Source of the DNA: Vandiemenella viatica
Taxonomy: Eukaryota > Arthropoda > Insecta > Orthoptera > Morabidae
Direction of reading: 5' to 3'
Length of the DNA: 64,000 bases
NCBI GenBank assembly: GCA_031002005.1
Contig: JARYHS010013630.1
Coordinates: 236,723,539 to 236,787,538, forward strand
The notes under the pieces are model-generated. The model worked only from the letters and a program-made list of their open reading frames with translations. It was not told where the DNA came from and made no database searches. The first letter of the stretch is position 1; every line of letters starts with the position of its first letter. Both the position numbers and the translations under genes were made by a program. Below, piece after piece: positions 11,016-22,200 of this stretch.

Positions 11016-12227
11016 GTACCTAAGTTTCTTATTGCAATTCGAACAGCTAGAATTTAAATGTAGCTGTTAAAAAGGTGTCATTCTGAGATAACAGTTGCAT
11101 GTATAGCCCATTGGCTTGTGGTATTACTTACAAAAACTATAAATCAAATCAAAAAGCTTCGCATCAGGAAGCTGCCGAGAGAATAAAAAGTTGCCTACGG
11201 AAATAAAATGTCATGGCAGTACTTTCAGTTTATTTTTACAGTGTGAAGATAAACAAGTGATTGCGACATCTGCCCGGGACCTCCTCTGAAAAACCAACCA
11301 GGTGCTTAAAAAGCAAGTTGGGATAATTACACGCAATTACATTTCAAACCTTGAACGCTGAGCTTCCTTGAACCACTGACGTTGCTGATGGCATTAGCCT
11401 CTTCCACGTTACGATGAAAATGGGATACCTGCCTTCCTAGACTGTAGAGAGACATCAGTGTCAAGTCCAGAAGTTGAAAATTGCTGATTCGTATAATTTG
11501 GCAGGCAATCTGTTTCCATTACCAAAAATATCAGTCTTCAAGAAATAGGGCATTATTCATGGAATGTTTTTTTTTTTTTTTTTTGAAAATTGTGGCATTG
11601 CCTCAAAAGTCAGCCAAATCAATTGGATATCGACAAGGCGTAAAGGCCTAAGCAAAAAAAAAAAAAAAAAGATAGTGTACACCTCTTAATAAGATCTCTA
11701 ACGTAAAACCATAGAAGCGTAAAAAAGGGCAGTTGAATGTTGTTGTTGTTGTTGGGGCTTTAAGGCGCGTCAACGTCGGGGTTATTAGCGCCCTCAGTTG
11801 AATGTAAAGTTACCTGGGGCTTACTTCTGAGTGCGCTAGATTGCATGTAATTATTGTCGAATCTCGCAGCGATCAAAAACATGTTATGATGTTATGTTCT
11901 TCTGCGACGCAAACCGTGCTGCGTTAATGTGTGTCTAGACGTACAACTTATTTTAAACACGTTACGGATATTACCTTGTTAGCACTTAAATGCTTGTGCT
12001 TGGTAAAGTTGCATCTGGTCCTCAGGTAAAAATACAAATACTGACACAAATGTGCTAGAAAAGTCTCTCCGACCCATTAACGATGGAATCGTCGCCAAAC
12101 GAACGGGGTCTGAATCGTTTTGCCTGCTTCTGGCAAGCAAGCCTCCTTCAGGGGAAGGGGAAAAAAAAAGATCAAAAGCGAAAGAACTAATTCTTCTTGG
12201 AAGTATGACGTAAAATCTAGTACTGCC
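11016..12227. other. Non-coding with short A/T tracts
   Basis: AT-rich sequence with a poly-T run near 11568-11584 and a poly-A run near 11655-11670. Apart from the SINE-tail fragment at 11736-11800 nothing is recognised. Confidence 0.45.
11736..11800 (-). repeat. 3' tail fragment of SINE family A or a relative
   Basis: A (TTG)n run is followed by 'CTTTAAGGCGCGTCAACGTC' and 'GGGGTTATTAGCGCC'. This resembles the reverse complement of the SINE A tail around 12420-12450 (CTCTAATGACCTCGACGTCG). The body and tRNA head are absent. Confidence 0.4.
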
Positions 12228-12474
12228 ACCGAGTGTGGTGGGTGAGTGGTTAACGCTCTGACCTCGCATTCGGGAGGACGCCGGTTCGAATACGGAACCG
12301 GGCATCGAGATTTGGGTTTTCCATGGTTTCCCCAAATCACTCCAGGCGAATCCCGGGATGCTTCCTTCTAAAGGCCATGGCTGAATTCCTTCCCGTTCCT
12401 TGTCCCAAGTCCCATCCCACCTCTAATGACCTCGACGTCGACGAGTCGTAAACACATAAGTAAAAAAAAAAAAA
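12228..12474 (+). repeat. SINE family A, copy 2 (tRNA-derived), with A-tail
   Basis: The tRNA-like head has an A-box-like GTGAGTGGTTAACGC (about 12242-12256) and a B-box-like GGTTCGAATAC. The body contains 'TTTGGGTTTTCCATGGTTTC', 'GGGATGCTTCCTTCTAAAGG' and 'CTCTAATGACCTCGACGTCG', and the element ends in a 13-base A tract (12462-12474). This is the most complete copy of the family in the window. No clear target-site duplication was found. Confidence 0.88.
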
Positions 12475-12784
12475 GCCAGAGGTAATCAACCGTCCGGATT
12501 CAGTGTGGTGGGTTCCAGAAACTTGGTGTTAGTAGCACTGCGGATTCATATTCATGAGACCACGTTACTGATTCACTAAATCATATTTATCGAGTGACTT
12601 TAGAGAGTGATTAGGAGCAACTAGCATAAAATAAATCCGATACTTATACCATTCACTCATATACCTAAACTATAAAGTAAAATTGGTGAAAAGTTGTTGC
12701 TGTACATTAAATTTATTTCAACAATAATAGCCCCAATGTTAACAGCTACTGATGAAGAAACACAAAAACTGTAAAATTTTGAAT
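12475..12784. other. Unassigned non-coding sequence
   Basis: Short AT-rich stretch; nothing recognised. Confidence 0.4.
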
Positions 12785-13215
12785 ATTTGTCTGTGTGTAT
12801 GTTCACGCATCACACAGAAACTAATGGACAGATTTAGACTAAACTGAATCTTACGTCATCGATCAGGATATGGAATACTTTTTATTCCAATACGTTATAA
12901 ATTCCCGATGGTGTAGAATTGAAAACCAAAAATTCTGACTGTCAATGCATCACACAGGTATTAATGAATGGATTTTAACTAAACTTTACGTAGTAACAGC
13001 TTATGTCACTGGTTAGGATATAGAATACTTTTTATCGTGATTGGGATATACTTCCTCGTGCCACAAGAACAGAAACAATATATTTTCCGTTTTCAATTTT
13101 TTTATTTATTGATCTGCGCGCTTTTCGCAAAAGCTAATTAACTTTTTTCAAATAAATTTCGTATGATGATAACGTATGTCATCAAGAAGCGGAATACTTT
13201 TTATCATGATTAGTA
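12785..13215 (+). repeat. Degenerate internally repeated element
   Basis: Three diverged copies of one module are visible: 'CATCACACAGAAACTAATGG' ... 'GGATATGGAATACTTTTTAT' (12808-12890), 'CATCACACAGGTATTAATG' ... 'GGATATAGAATACTTTTTAT' (12948-13040), and a partial '..GCGGAATACTTTTTATC' (ending near 13207). The wording (predicted first-person 'hydrophobic' spacing aside) matches a widespread insect repeat type containing '...GATTTT..AAA..', '..ATACTTTTTAT..'. The family cannot be named from sequence alone. Confidence 0.55.
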
Positions 13216-14619
13216 AAGTATATCATTAATGTTATAAGGTAAAAAAAAACGCAAATTTCGGAATCTTTTTATACGCAATTAATATTGTCTGGTGCAGCTA
13301 TCTCGCAGTATGAATGCCTACCATGGTAAGTGGTATGAATGTGGTGATTAAGTGTTTGACTTTGGAACTTAGTTCGGCAACCAGAAAATAATAAGTGACC
13401 GGCACAAGAAGCACTGCCACACCTGATATGCCGGAGACTGGAAGGAAGACCAGCTACTGTAATCAGACTTATACCGCAGGTTATCACAGCCTTGACGTTA
13501 AATGCCTCTACAAATAACTGACCCGACGACAAATTCAAATTCTGTTAATGACTAAAAGCTATTTCATATAAAACAAGATTGAGACAGAAGTCATATTTAC
13601 ATTTTACGGGTAAGATAGCGTAATACTATGCAGATTAAGTTGCCGATACTTTAAAATTGTATTAGGTATTTTTTTTCATAGTTTCTAAACATTCAAATAA
13701 AACGGTCTGTTATTACACACGGCCAGGCAGTACTACCGCAAATATTGGTGTCAGAGAAGCGATGTGAACAATACTGAAATGAGGCTTTGGGTTATCAACA
13801 AACATTAACTTTCCCAATTAGTAATCGATTCAAGTAATGGTTGGAACTACTGATACGCTCAAACGTGATTAGAAACATTGAATATATTTAAATTCCGAAG
13901 TACAGGAAAACAGGACTGCTCCTCCGAATTTACCTACAGAGGCAATATTTCTTCGAGTGTTTATTTGTGAATTAACAGCACAAATTTCAAATCCCGTATA
14001 ACGAAGTATGCAATAGAATGTTAAGTGTCATGTCAAACTATGGAAGCTTAATGCTGAATAGATTCTAGGAGAACAAAAACAAACAAGCAAACAAACAAAA
14101 CAGCAAGAACTCCAATTTTATCAAGGCACATTCAAACTTTCATTCGATTTTAAAATACGCATTTCTTCATACGACAATGAAGGATTATACTTTGAAATCT
14201 TTTCTTTCATGATTTCACTAAGGGTACACAGACATTGAAAGCAACAATAACATCAAAGTTAACATACGTACCGATGTTACTTGAAAAGTCAGCCAACATC
14301 AGTTTATCACATAGGGCTAGACATGATACAACTCAAAAGTAATATGAAATAAATTTCTGGGGGTGTAATAATTACAAATATTTTTGTTTTCCTTGTAGAT
14401 AATACACAGATTATATTGTAGTAACCATATCCCTTTGCACTATAAGTATTTTTTTGGCTCATCAAAAATCTGAAAAATCTACGATAATGTTAGATGTAAG
14501 AAAGCTTACAGGATAATATTAAAATATTACTCAAGCAGTAACCCACGAAATAATGAAATAATTATCACGAAATGTAATGTATACCACTGCCTATAGTATT
14601 TTGATCCTCACGTGTTTGT
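13216..14619. other. Unassigned non-coding sequence
   Basis: AT-rich sequence with a small (CAAA/CAAG)n patch near 14080-14100. No gene or recognised repeat. Confidence 0.45.
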
Positions 14620-15620
14620 TAATTTAATGTAATTGCGATGGATCACACGCTCCTGTGGCAATTTCCCTACATAGCCACTCCATACCTATGACCGCCTACT
14701 TCTTCCATCTAGAAATTTCAACTTTAAATACTTTCAGCGTTTTTGGTAATTTATTCCGAAAGAAAATCTTCACACACCCTTGTGCCTGAAATGGTGTGCC
14801 AACTTGTGGTCATGGTCATCTTTTCCCTCCAAGCACTACTGTTAATACTTACTCCAATCTTTTCACTCCCCATCACCAACAAACGCCTTGTGAATTCTCA
14901 GCACTCTCTTCACCCTTCTGTTTTCCAGTGACTCCCAATCCAGCTCCTTTATCAAATCGGTTACTAGGTGGGTCCTGCAGTAATTTCTAGAGACAAATAT
15001 AGCTGCTCTGCTTTGCACATCCTCCAACTTCTGTATTTGCTACCCAAAATGTGGGTCCCATGTTACACCACCATATTCTGGCAATGGTTTGACCAGTTTT
15101 GTAACCCGATTCCTTAACTTCTCTGGTACATCCTCTCATCTCTATCCTCAGTAAATGAATGATTTTGTAACCTCTTCCAACAACTTGCCCAATGAGCTTT
15201 GTTCTGTAGCGTTTATTATTAAATTTTATGCCAAGATATTTGCATTTCAAGCCTTCAAGAAGCAATTCTGCTCCCACCCTATAATCATAAAGAACCTTTA
15301 GTTTTTTTATCTGTGTACCTAATAATCTCACTGTTATTTGCATTTATCTTCTTCACAGCTATCCTGTCGAGATCATCCTACAGCTGCTTAGATTTCTATA
15401 CTGTTTTGATCCTGTTATATAGCATTAAGTCATCTGCAAACAACCTAACGTCTGACAGTAAACCATTAATACAATCATTCATTAGAATAAGAAATGGAGT
15501 GGTTCCAATATACTACCTTGTAGCAATCCCATTATCACTTCCACTTCTTCTTTTGATACTACATTTCGATAACATAGATATTTACCAGAAATGTTTCTTC
15601 AGGTATTTTAGTTGTTTTAG
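14620..15620 (-). pseudogene. CR1-like LINE, 5'-truncated RT/C-terminal fragment
   Basis: Read on the minus strand from 15620 to 14620 it encodes reverse-transcriptase motifs 'LLQGSILEPLHFLF', 'NDCINGLLSDVRLFADDLML' and a downstream 'CKYLGIKFNN', broken by several stops. It continues into the C-terminal region and ends at a short AT-rich 3' tail. The tail ('...CCATCGCAATTACATTAAATT') matches the end of the plus-strand copy at 20931-21300. The VRLFADD wording points to the CR1/Jockey group. No RT activity is possible from this copy. Confidence 0.8.
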
Positions 15621-15871
15621 TTATTAACACTGGTTATTATTAAAAATATATGCCTAATTTCATATTAGTACATTACAATCGTATTTTCCACTACGGATGA
15701 ATTGATCGAATTATAGCTTTACTTCTAAAATAACAAACAGAAGATAAACACGGGACTTCGTCATGTTTAATATATGAAAATTAATATGGTAAACAGTTAT
15801 TCCTAATAGTAGTTACCGAAACTGAATTTTATAGAATTTAATGTGCTGGGGAGCGAATGCATACTTTGTTA
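15621..15871. other. Unassigned non-coding sequence
   Basis: AT-rich linker between the LINE fragment and repeat D; nothing recognised. Confidence 0.4.
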
Positions 15872-16060
15872 GTCAATTTTTCTTGCATAGTTCTGTACTT
15901 AAATTTCTTTTCATAAAATAAAGTCCAGTTACACTAATTCACAATAAATTACAAGAAAAACATATAAAATCATTTTTACTCAACCCCTAGCATGCTACAA
16001 ATAATTCATAAAATACAATTTCACTTAAAGCCTGGGTTTGAGGACTGTTGTAAGCCCTCC
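15872..16060 (+). repeat. Interspersed repeat D, copy 1 (partial)
   Basis: Homologous by eye to 22000-22195 and 31782-31985. Shared blocks are 'CATAAAATAAAGTCCAGTTA', 'AATTACAAGAAAAACATATA', 'CAACCCCTAGCATGCTAC' and 'GCCTGGGTTTGAGGACTG'. Only the right-hand part of the unit is present here. Confidence 0.75.
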
Positions 16061-16134
16061 CCAAGATTCACTTGATTTTACATAGTTAAAATTGATTGAA
16101 TCCTTCATGAAGTTAAACAGGTTATAAAACTTAA

Positions 16135-16364
16135 CTTAGTTCACAACCCGAAGGTCGGTTGGACCCTCCCGAAGGAGGCATACTAATCCATTGTGTCAGA
16201 GGTAGGACGGTCAGTTCCTTTCTTCTGGGACCTACAGTTCAACGTGGAATCCGAACCACGGAGCGGCCTGGCGTAGCTCATACTCTCAAAATTCCTACGC
16301 CTCTTGGATTCCAACCCGGGACCGGAGCAGCGAAAGCAAGCGCCTTAACCACTGAGCTACCACG
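16135..16364 (-). repeat. SINE family C, solitary copy (tRNA-derived)
   Basis: On the minus strand it begins with a good tRNA-like head: GTGGTAGCTCAGTGGTTAAG (A box) and CCGGGTTGGAATCC (B-box-like). Then come 'GTAGGAATTTTGAGAG', 'GTGGTTCGGATTCCACGTTG' and the tail 'CCTCCTTCGGGAGGGTCCAA', ending in 'CTAAGTTAAG'. The same order is seen in the copies at 58.3-61.5 kb. It lies 75 bases downstream of repeat D. Confidence 0.85.
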
Positions 16365-18260
16365 TTATATGTTTACATTCTGTAAACAGGTTATATGTAT
16401 ACAGAATGTCAATATAAACAGATCACAGTTAATCAGTCATAATAACAATTACAACTACATAATCCAGATATACAATCCTTCATTACATACATGACCTGTA
16501 TGTAACTCATAACACTTATTCTGGCTACAATAAATAATTATGTATTTACAAATCCAAGCATTTTTTAGTTACTCTTTTATTGAACAAATATTTAATTCCA
16601 TCACCTTAAGCCTATTTTTAATTACTATATTATTATCCTTATCAGATACTAGTAAATGTTTATACGAAATATCTTCTTGTCGTAGAAGAGTATAGTCCAA
16701 TGATGAACTGGGTGTCCATTGAGCTACACAAACATTATTAATATGCATATCAATAAGTTTTTGCACTGTAGCCATATGATAGTCACATAGCACTTTGTTA
16801 GCTAAAATGTCCACAAACGCTATATAGTATCTTGAAACTAGCTATCCTCACTTCTTCTTGCCTATCAAGGGGCCGGTCACTGAGGGCAGCGCGCTGATGA
16901 TGTTCCTTCAAGACTAATCGCCTGTGGTGTCCTAAGAGACCTCTGGGCAGATTCGTGGGGCAGAAAGCGAGGCAGTGTGGCGTGTATTTTTTTGCTAGAG
17001 CAACGAGGGCTGCGTTATGGGATGATAAATGTCGAGTTGGAACAGGGACGGGAGGATGCCGAGACTAAAATGTGGGTTGTGGACCCATGCAAGAAACTGC
17101 CAGCACATGTGACCAAAACGTGATCTGATCTCCATTAAGTTATAATTTGTTGATTACACGGGCGGCCACCAATAGGTGAGTGGCTGAGCGTTTTTGGTTC
17201 CCATGGGCTGTAGAGGTGGGAGGAATTCCGGTGTGAAGAAGCGACGCGGGGACAAGTGTCTGCTATGGACGGCGCCTGACGGGGTTGATGGAATGATTTA
17301 CGCTAGCAGCGCTGCCGCCGGCTGCCGAGGAGACGCTCTGCACCTCGATCTCCCGTCAGCACGCCGCCTTGGGTAATTAGCCATCAAGAAAGGAAAAGAC
17401 ATTTGCAATTCCGTTCAGTCCAGTAAACCCCCTGAAATAACTCTCTTGCTCAAATTTAAAACCACAAAACATTGTTTCTCTGTGCACTAATTTTCACTGT
17501 GATTAAAAGTGACTTAATTGTTTTATTATGAACTCTGTTTTTAATCATGCTCCATTCTTATCTTATTGAGTCAATTAGAGCTTGTAGTGTGAAATCTGTG
17601 GTCAACCTTTTTTCTTTTTATTTTTTTGCTTTGGCAGACGCTTTTCTTTAAGACTGGAAACTCTGCAGAATACTTGGCGCCCACCCTGACTGACTTAAGA
17701 TCACCGAAAACCACCCAGTAATATCTGATTAAACTATTCTGATTAAATATAGAAAGGCAGAAATTACACGCCTAAGAAGACAGCGCTGGTATTATCGGTA
17801 TTTGGGTAAATACTTACTATTTTCATCCCTGCAACCGCTCGACAGGAAACGGTGTGCTAGTCTAGTAGAACTTCGGTCTGGTTGCAGCCAGTGTTGAATA
17901 AGTTGGACACTACTTCGAATACTTGGATCAGCTGGTTCCAATCTTCAGACGTTAGTGTAACTTTACTGGGCCACACTTTTTAGAGCTCTATAACAGGTTC
18001 AAATTCGTGTTTAGACTATAAACCTATCGTCAAACGCTTTGAATCACCAGCGTTCAGCTGATGCACTGACGAGAACAACTTTATTTGACGAGGCATGACT
18101 GCAGAATTATGCTAGGCTGGTTGGAGGATTATGCCCGAACATCCGAACGTGGCTCTCTTTTTAGACTTCACAATGGCTGCCGCCTGATGACAGCAGCGTA
18201 CAGCAGTAACCTTAATCTGCGAGGGTACTCTGACAGCGTGTTTCAACACGATGTGATATT
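16365..18260. other. Non-coding, includes a GC-rich patch
   Basis: Apart from the GC-rich patch at 17155-17385 (listed separately) this is AT-rich sequence with no recognised gene or repeat. Confidence 0.45.
17155..17385. other. GC-rich patch, function unknown
   Basis: GC-rich block between AT-rich flanks, holding 'GCTGCCGCCGGCTGCCGAGG'. A 60-codon plus-strand frame spans it but has no recognisable domain. It could be an exon, a regulatory element or a degraded repeat. Confidence 0.35.
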
Positions 18261-18261
18261 T

Positions 18262-18660
18262 CTGTGACATATAGAAAATTTTCCCACACCCTTATACATG
18301 AAATTAAGTGCCAGCTCGTGCTAATGGCCATAACTTTCACGCATTACTCCTAATACTTTCACCAAGATCAATTCTTAGCTCATCGAAAACACACGCCATG
18401 TACTATCCCAGCACTTTCTCAAACCACATTCTGTTTTCCAATTACTCACAATCCAACTCCTTTCTAACTCAGTTAATGACAGGAGTAACCAACAAATCTG
18501 TTGCCCACCATTGCACGCCCTTATTCCTGTCTTTGATACAAAAAATGTAGCCTTGTCTCATCTCTCCCACATAACAATCCTCTCGGTCATTCTGTACATT
18601 GTGCCCCAAGCACCACCAAGGCATGAGTAGATTCAAGAGCCTTTCTTAAAACAGGCTGCA
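18262..18660 (-). pseudogene. CR1-like LINE 3' fragment, copy 2
   Basis: Blocks such as 'TTTTCCCACACCCTTATACA', 'AAATTAAGTGCCAGCTCGTG', 'CACTTTCTCAAACCACATTC' and 'CAATCCAACTCCTTT' follow the same order as 14757-14960. It is more diverged than the 14.6 kb copy and has no meaningful open frame. Confidence 0.65.
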
Positions 18661-19144
18661 ACGACATATTTTGCATGGTGTTGCGCTATTGCCGGTTTAT
18701 ATTCAGTTTATTTCTCTCTAGACAGTAGATGCTTGTCGTTCTTTGTGTTTCTTGCAGTATTATGCCGATTCTGATTCACTTTTTCTCCAAATCAGGACAC
18801 TAGAGAGTATTTCATTTGGTTTCAATGCCCATCCATCTGATGCTAACACTCGGATTCCGCACCAACTATGACATTTGTTTGTAACTGCATGCTTCGTTTA
18901 ACTAACTAGCGCATAGGATAAAGTTACCATACCGCTCTTAGATAACTGATGGTTTCATGTTCATCGAACAGATATCAGAAACCATATTTTCATAGAAGAC
19001 CTCCACACGTCGACAAGTATCCGAAACGTCACCATAGGTGCAGTCTCTAGTTCCAATACGCCAAAGATAGCGCCCACACTTCGACTGTCGTAAATTGTTA
19101 GGTTGTTCATATATAAAAGTGAATGTTTGAATATTTTATCCAGC

Positions 19145-19490
19145 CAGCCTCATCACCTAAAGTCTAGTTCCAGCTAGTGGCCACGGTCAACTTTGGCTCC
19201 ATACACCACTCAGAATTATTCCACTAATATCCTTTCTAAATTCATTATACGCCATGCACAGCCCCAACACGATTCCTGTCTTCCAGTGACATCTATCGCA
19301 GCTCCTTTATTATGTCAGTTGTTGAATGTAATCCACCAACAAATCTAGCTGCCCTCCCTTGCACCCTGCATTTGATGTCCAAAAAAGGTGGACTCTATAT
19401 TACACCACTATATGCAGGGGTTGGTCTGACGGTGGGTTTGTAACCCAAGTCTTTCGCTTCTCTGGTACACTCCCTCATTACGGTTTATGT
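19145..19490 (-). pseudogene. CR1-like LINE 3' fragment, copy 3
   Basis: Aligns in order with 14775-15140: 'CAACACGATTCCTGTCTTCC', 'GCAGCTCCTTTATTATGTCA', 'CTAGCTGCCCTCCCTTGCAC' and 'CTTTCGCTTCTCTGGTACAC'. Reading frames are broken. It may be the 3' part of one deleted LINE whose 5' part is the minus-strand material at 19905-20625. Confidence 0.7.
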
Positions 19491-19904
19491 CCCGAAAGAC
19501 ATATAGTTAACAACGTCAGAAAGACAGTTCGTATCCCAAAACAAACGGCATCAAACTGCAAACAGCACAGTGAAATGGATGAGTGCCTACTCCCTGTAGA
19601 AACACTGGTGAAATCTCGACGTCGAGTTGACTTCTATAACCATATATTTTAGGCACAAATCCACAGATAAATAAGATACGCAAACACTTGTCCATTCATA
19701 CAGTGAGTTTGACATAACTAACACATGTCCATGTCTACGGCGAGTTCAGCACAACTACCGCCACCAATCGTGGAAATGAAACAGTGGGGCAGTACTATCA
19801 TGCTTCACGACTGGCTGAAAAACAGAAATCTCATTACATATCATCAGACAGACGAGTTAAAGGATGGGCAAAAAATGGCACCATATACCTTAGTGTTTAC
19901 GCCA

Positions 19905-20135
19905 TAAGGAATGTTTATCACGCCCAATTTATTACAAGTACCTTCAACACTTTGATCACCGCCACGTTTCTCCCACACCACAAACTTTTCTGCCAGTCAT
20001 TAGCATGTGTCCCAGGTACCAAGAGATGCAATAGGCATTCGGCTTTCAGACAGATATCAAAACTCCCATATTCATACCAGGTCTCACCCACAAATCCATA
20101 CGTCACCACACGCACGTGCACACAAGCACACACAA
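19905..20135 (-). pseudogene. Possible LINE ORF1 esterase-like fragment
   Basis: The minus-strand frame contains LVPGTHANDWQKSLW followed by CGRNVAVIKVLKV. This resembles the 'PGA..xDW...GRNVAVIHVGTND' stretch of the SGNH-esterase-like domain in CR1-type ORF1 proteins, with the HVGTND block degraded. It lies on the same strand as the coiled-coil repeat at 20326-20625 (upstream in that reading) and the RT C-terminal fragment at 19145-19490 (downstream). The match is from memory and weak. Confidence 0.3.
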
Positions 20136-20325
20136 ATATAAGTGGAGGAACAGAACATCATTCAGTCTTATTCCATTCACAAATTTGTATAACCTGTCCA
20201 AATTTCTCCTGACAATCTACTACTACTTCCCCCACCCTGGAATTAAAATTGTTAATATCATGTTTAAACTGATAACTAAACCCTGAAATTGCTTATTGAT
20301 TTTCACATCAAAACAGCTAACTAAT

Positions 20326-20625
20326 TCAGAGAACTATACCATTGTTCTGCTTCAGTTCATAAAATTTATCATTAAGTTCAGAAAATTTAATGTCATTATC
20401 TTTCTTTAACCCACTTCCAAATTCAGCAAATTTCCCATTAAAGCTCAGCTCACTTTTAAATTCAGATAATTTGATATTAACGTTCAGCTCATTTCTAAAA
20501 ACAAAAAATTTTCCATGAAGATTCAACTCTTTTTTAAGTTCAGAAAATTTGTTGTCAAATTTACCGTTGATTGCAAAAAATTCAAAATTTGCTATCAAAT
20601 TCAGAAGATTCAGAAGATTTTGCAT
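20326..20625 (-). pseudogene. 39-bp tandem repeat encoding a coiled-coil-like segment
   Basis: A 99-codon minus-strand frame with a 13-residue repeat: KFSELKKELNLHG, KLSEFKSELSFNG, KFSELNDKFYELK and weaker copies. In DNA the word CAGCTC/CAACTC recurs at 20446, 20485 and 20524, exactly 39 bases apart, and the pattern extends about one unit each way. The charged/hydrophobic pattern suggests an alpha-helical coiled coil. It is probably part of a LINE ORF1, because adjacent material is LINE-derived, but it could be an isolated minisatellite. Confidence 0.5.
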
Positions 20626-20930
20626 TAAAATTGGTTACAAAGTATTCCAGAAATACTTTTAAATTCTAACTGTCAGCCATTATTAATCAATAAAGAAATC
20701 AACTTAACAACCTAATGTTAATTTTACCAAGTTACCCCAAATGAACATCCAAAATAAATATTCAGTATTTACTGTTCGGCGTCAGTTAATTTTTTAGCAC
20801 TTAAAATCTTTTTATCACTTTTAGTAGCACATTTCGTCCGTTAAACTCCACTTCTTCACTGATTCTAAACACTTAATCACAACAAACAAAATCACTACAC
20901 CTCCCGCAATGATCTTTCAAACATCCAGTC

Positions 20931-21300
20931 TTGACGTCGAAGAAAGCTAGGAGGAGGATGAGGATGATCATGGGAGTGTACAGGGCCTATACTGGCGATG
21001 AGGCATGGAAAGATATTGGAGTAGGTATGAAAAGTAGTGCATGGAAGGGAAAAGATAACCACGACCACAAGCTGGCGCTTGATTTCAGGCACGAGAGTGT
21101 GGGAAGATTTTCTTTTTTAAGTAAGGGTGTCAGGGATTGGAATGAGTTACCAACGGAAATGATGAATAACTTGCCGGAAACGTTAAAGGAATTTATAGTT
21201 AAAATTTGTAGAGGGCAAATGTAGGTGGGTGCAGGATAGGGGGAAGAAGGGTGTGTAGAGAAATTGCCACCGGAGCCTGTGCTCCATTGCAATTAAATTA
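20931..21300 (+). pseudogene. CR1-like LINE 3' end, copy 4, opposite orientation
   Basis: A 97-codon plus-strand frame ends with RFSFLSKGVRDWNELP and ETLKEFIVKI, the usual final motif of CR1/L2/Jockey-type polyproteins (R..FF..R....WN.LP). It is followed by a short 3' UTR ending 'CATTGCAATTAAATTAAATT'. This is the only copy in the window with an open C-terminus. The minus-strand copies at 14.6, 18.3 and 19.1 kb are its inverted relatives. The element is heavily 5'-truncated. Confidence 0.75.
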
Positions 21301-21639
21301 AATTTTTTAAAAAAATTAAAAGCTCGTACCATGGGCCGAAAAACTCCGTCTCTTGCTGTAGAGAGACCACAGTCGATTTCAGTAGTCGTAAATCTGAGAA
21401 GTGTTCTGCGTTTAGAAACTCCTTCTACACAGGATTCTCATCATCGAAAGTTTACAACACCGAAGATTTCATTTGCTTACTGCATCTCAGTTGCAAGATC
21501 TTTTTGAATATTGATATCTGTCATCTCCCAGACATCTGATAATTCTCTGTCTGTACACGGCCGCCATGATATGTTTCTCGGGTTTTTATAAATGATGAAA
21601 TAATTAGTCCCCGATACACTTTCAGATATAACTTTGTTT

Positions 21640-22200
21640 ATTTTCTGAACACATGACTCCAAAGATACTGGTTGCATTTGTAAAGAGAAGCTCGAGCTAG
21701 TACACTCAATACTGCTTTCGAAGACAATACTGAACTACAAGACTCCTTAGATATGTAAAAACTGTTTTTTACTGTTCTCCAAACTCTTCTCTGCCGATCG
21801 CGTATATAAGATCCATAGAAAGTTCCAGAATATTACAAAAGCGTCTGATATATGTTTATCGAACTCTAACAATACTTAAACAATTAAAACCATATTAAAA
21901 CAATCAATTTCAATCATTATGAAATACTCAGAAATAAAAATTGAAGGTATAAACATCGTAGCTCACCTTAATACTTGGAATACAAATATTTAATCAATTT
22001 TTCTTACATATTTATGTCCTTAAAAATATTAAATAGTATTTACATAATTTATTTTCATAAAATAAAGTGCATTTGCACCAATTCACAATAAACTACAAGA
22101 AAAACATATAAAATCATATTTACCCAACCTCTAGCTTGCTACAAATAATTCATAAAATAAAATTCATTTAATGCCTGGGATAGAGGGCTGATATAAACTG
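21640..22200 (+). repeat. Interspersed repeat D, copy 2
   Basis: About 560 bases align with 30640-31985 once the hAT insertion there is removed. Shared words include 'CCAAAGATACTGGTTGCAT', 'AACAATACTTAAACAATTAA', 'CACCTTAATACTTGGAATAC' and 'CCTCTAGCTTGCTACAAATA'. It has no coding capacity and no tRNA-like head was found. The family is unidentified. Confidence 0.75.
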
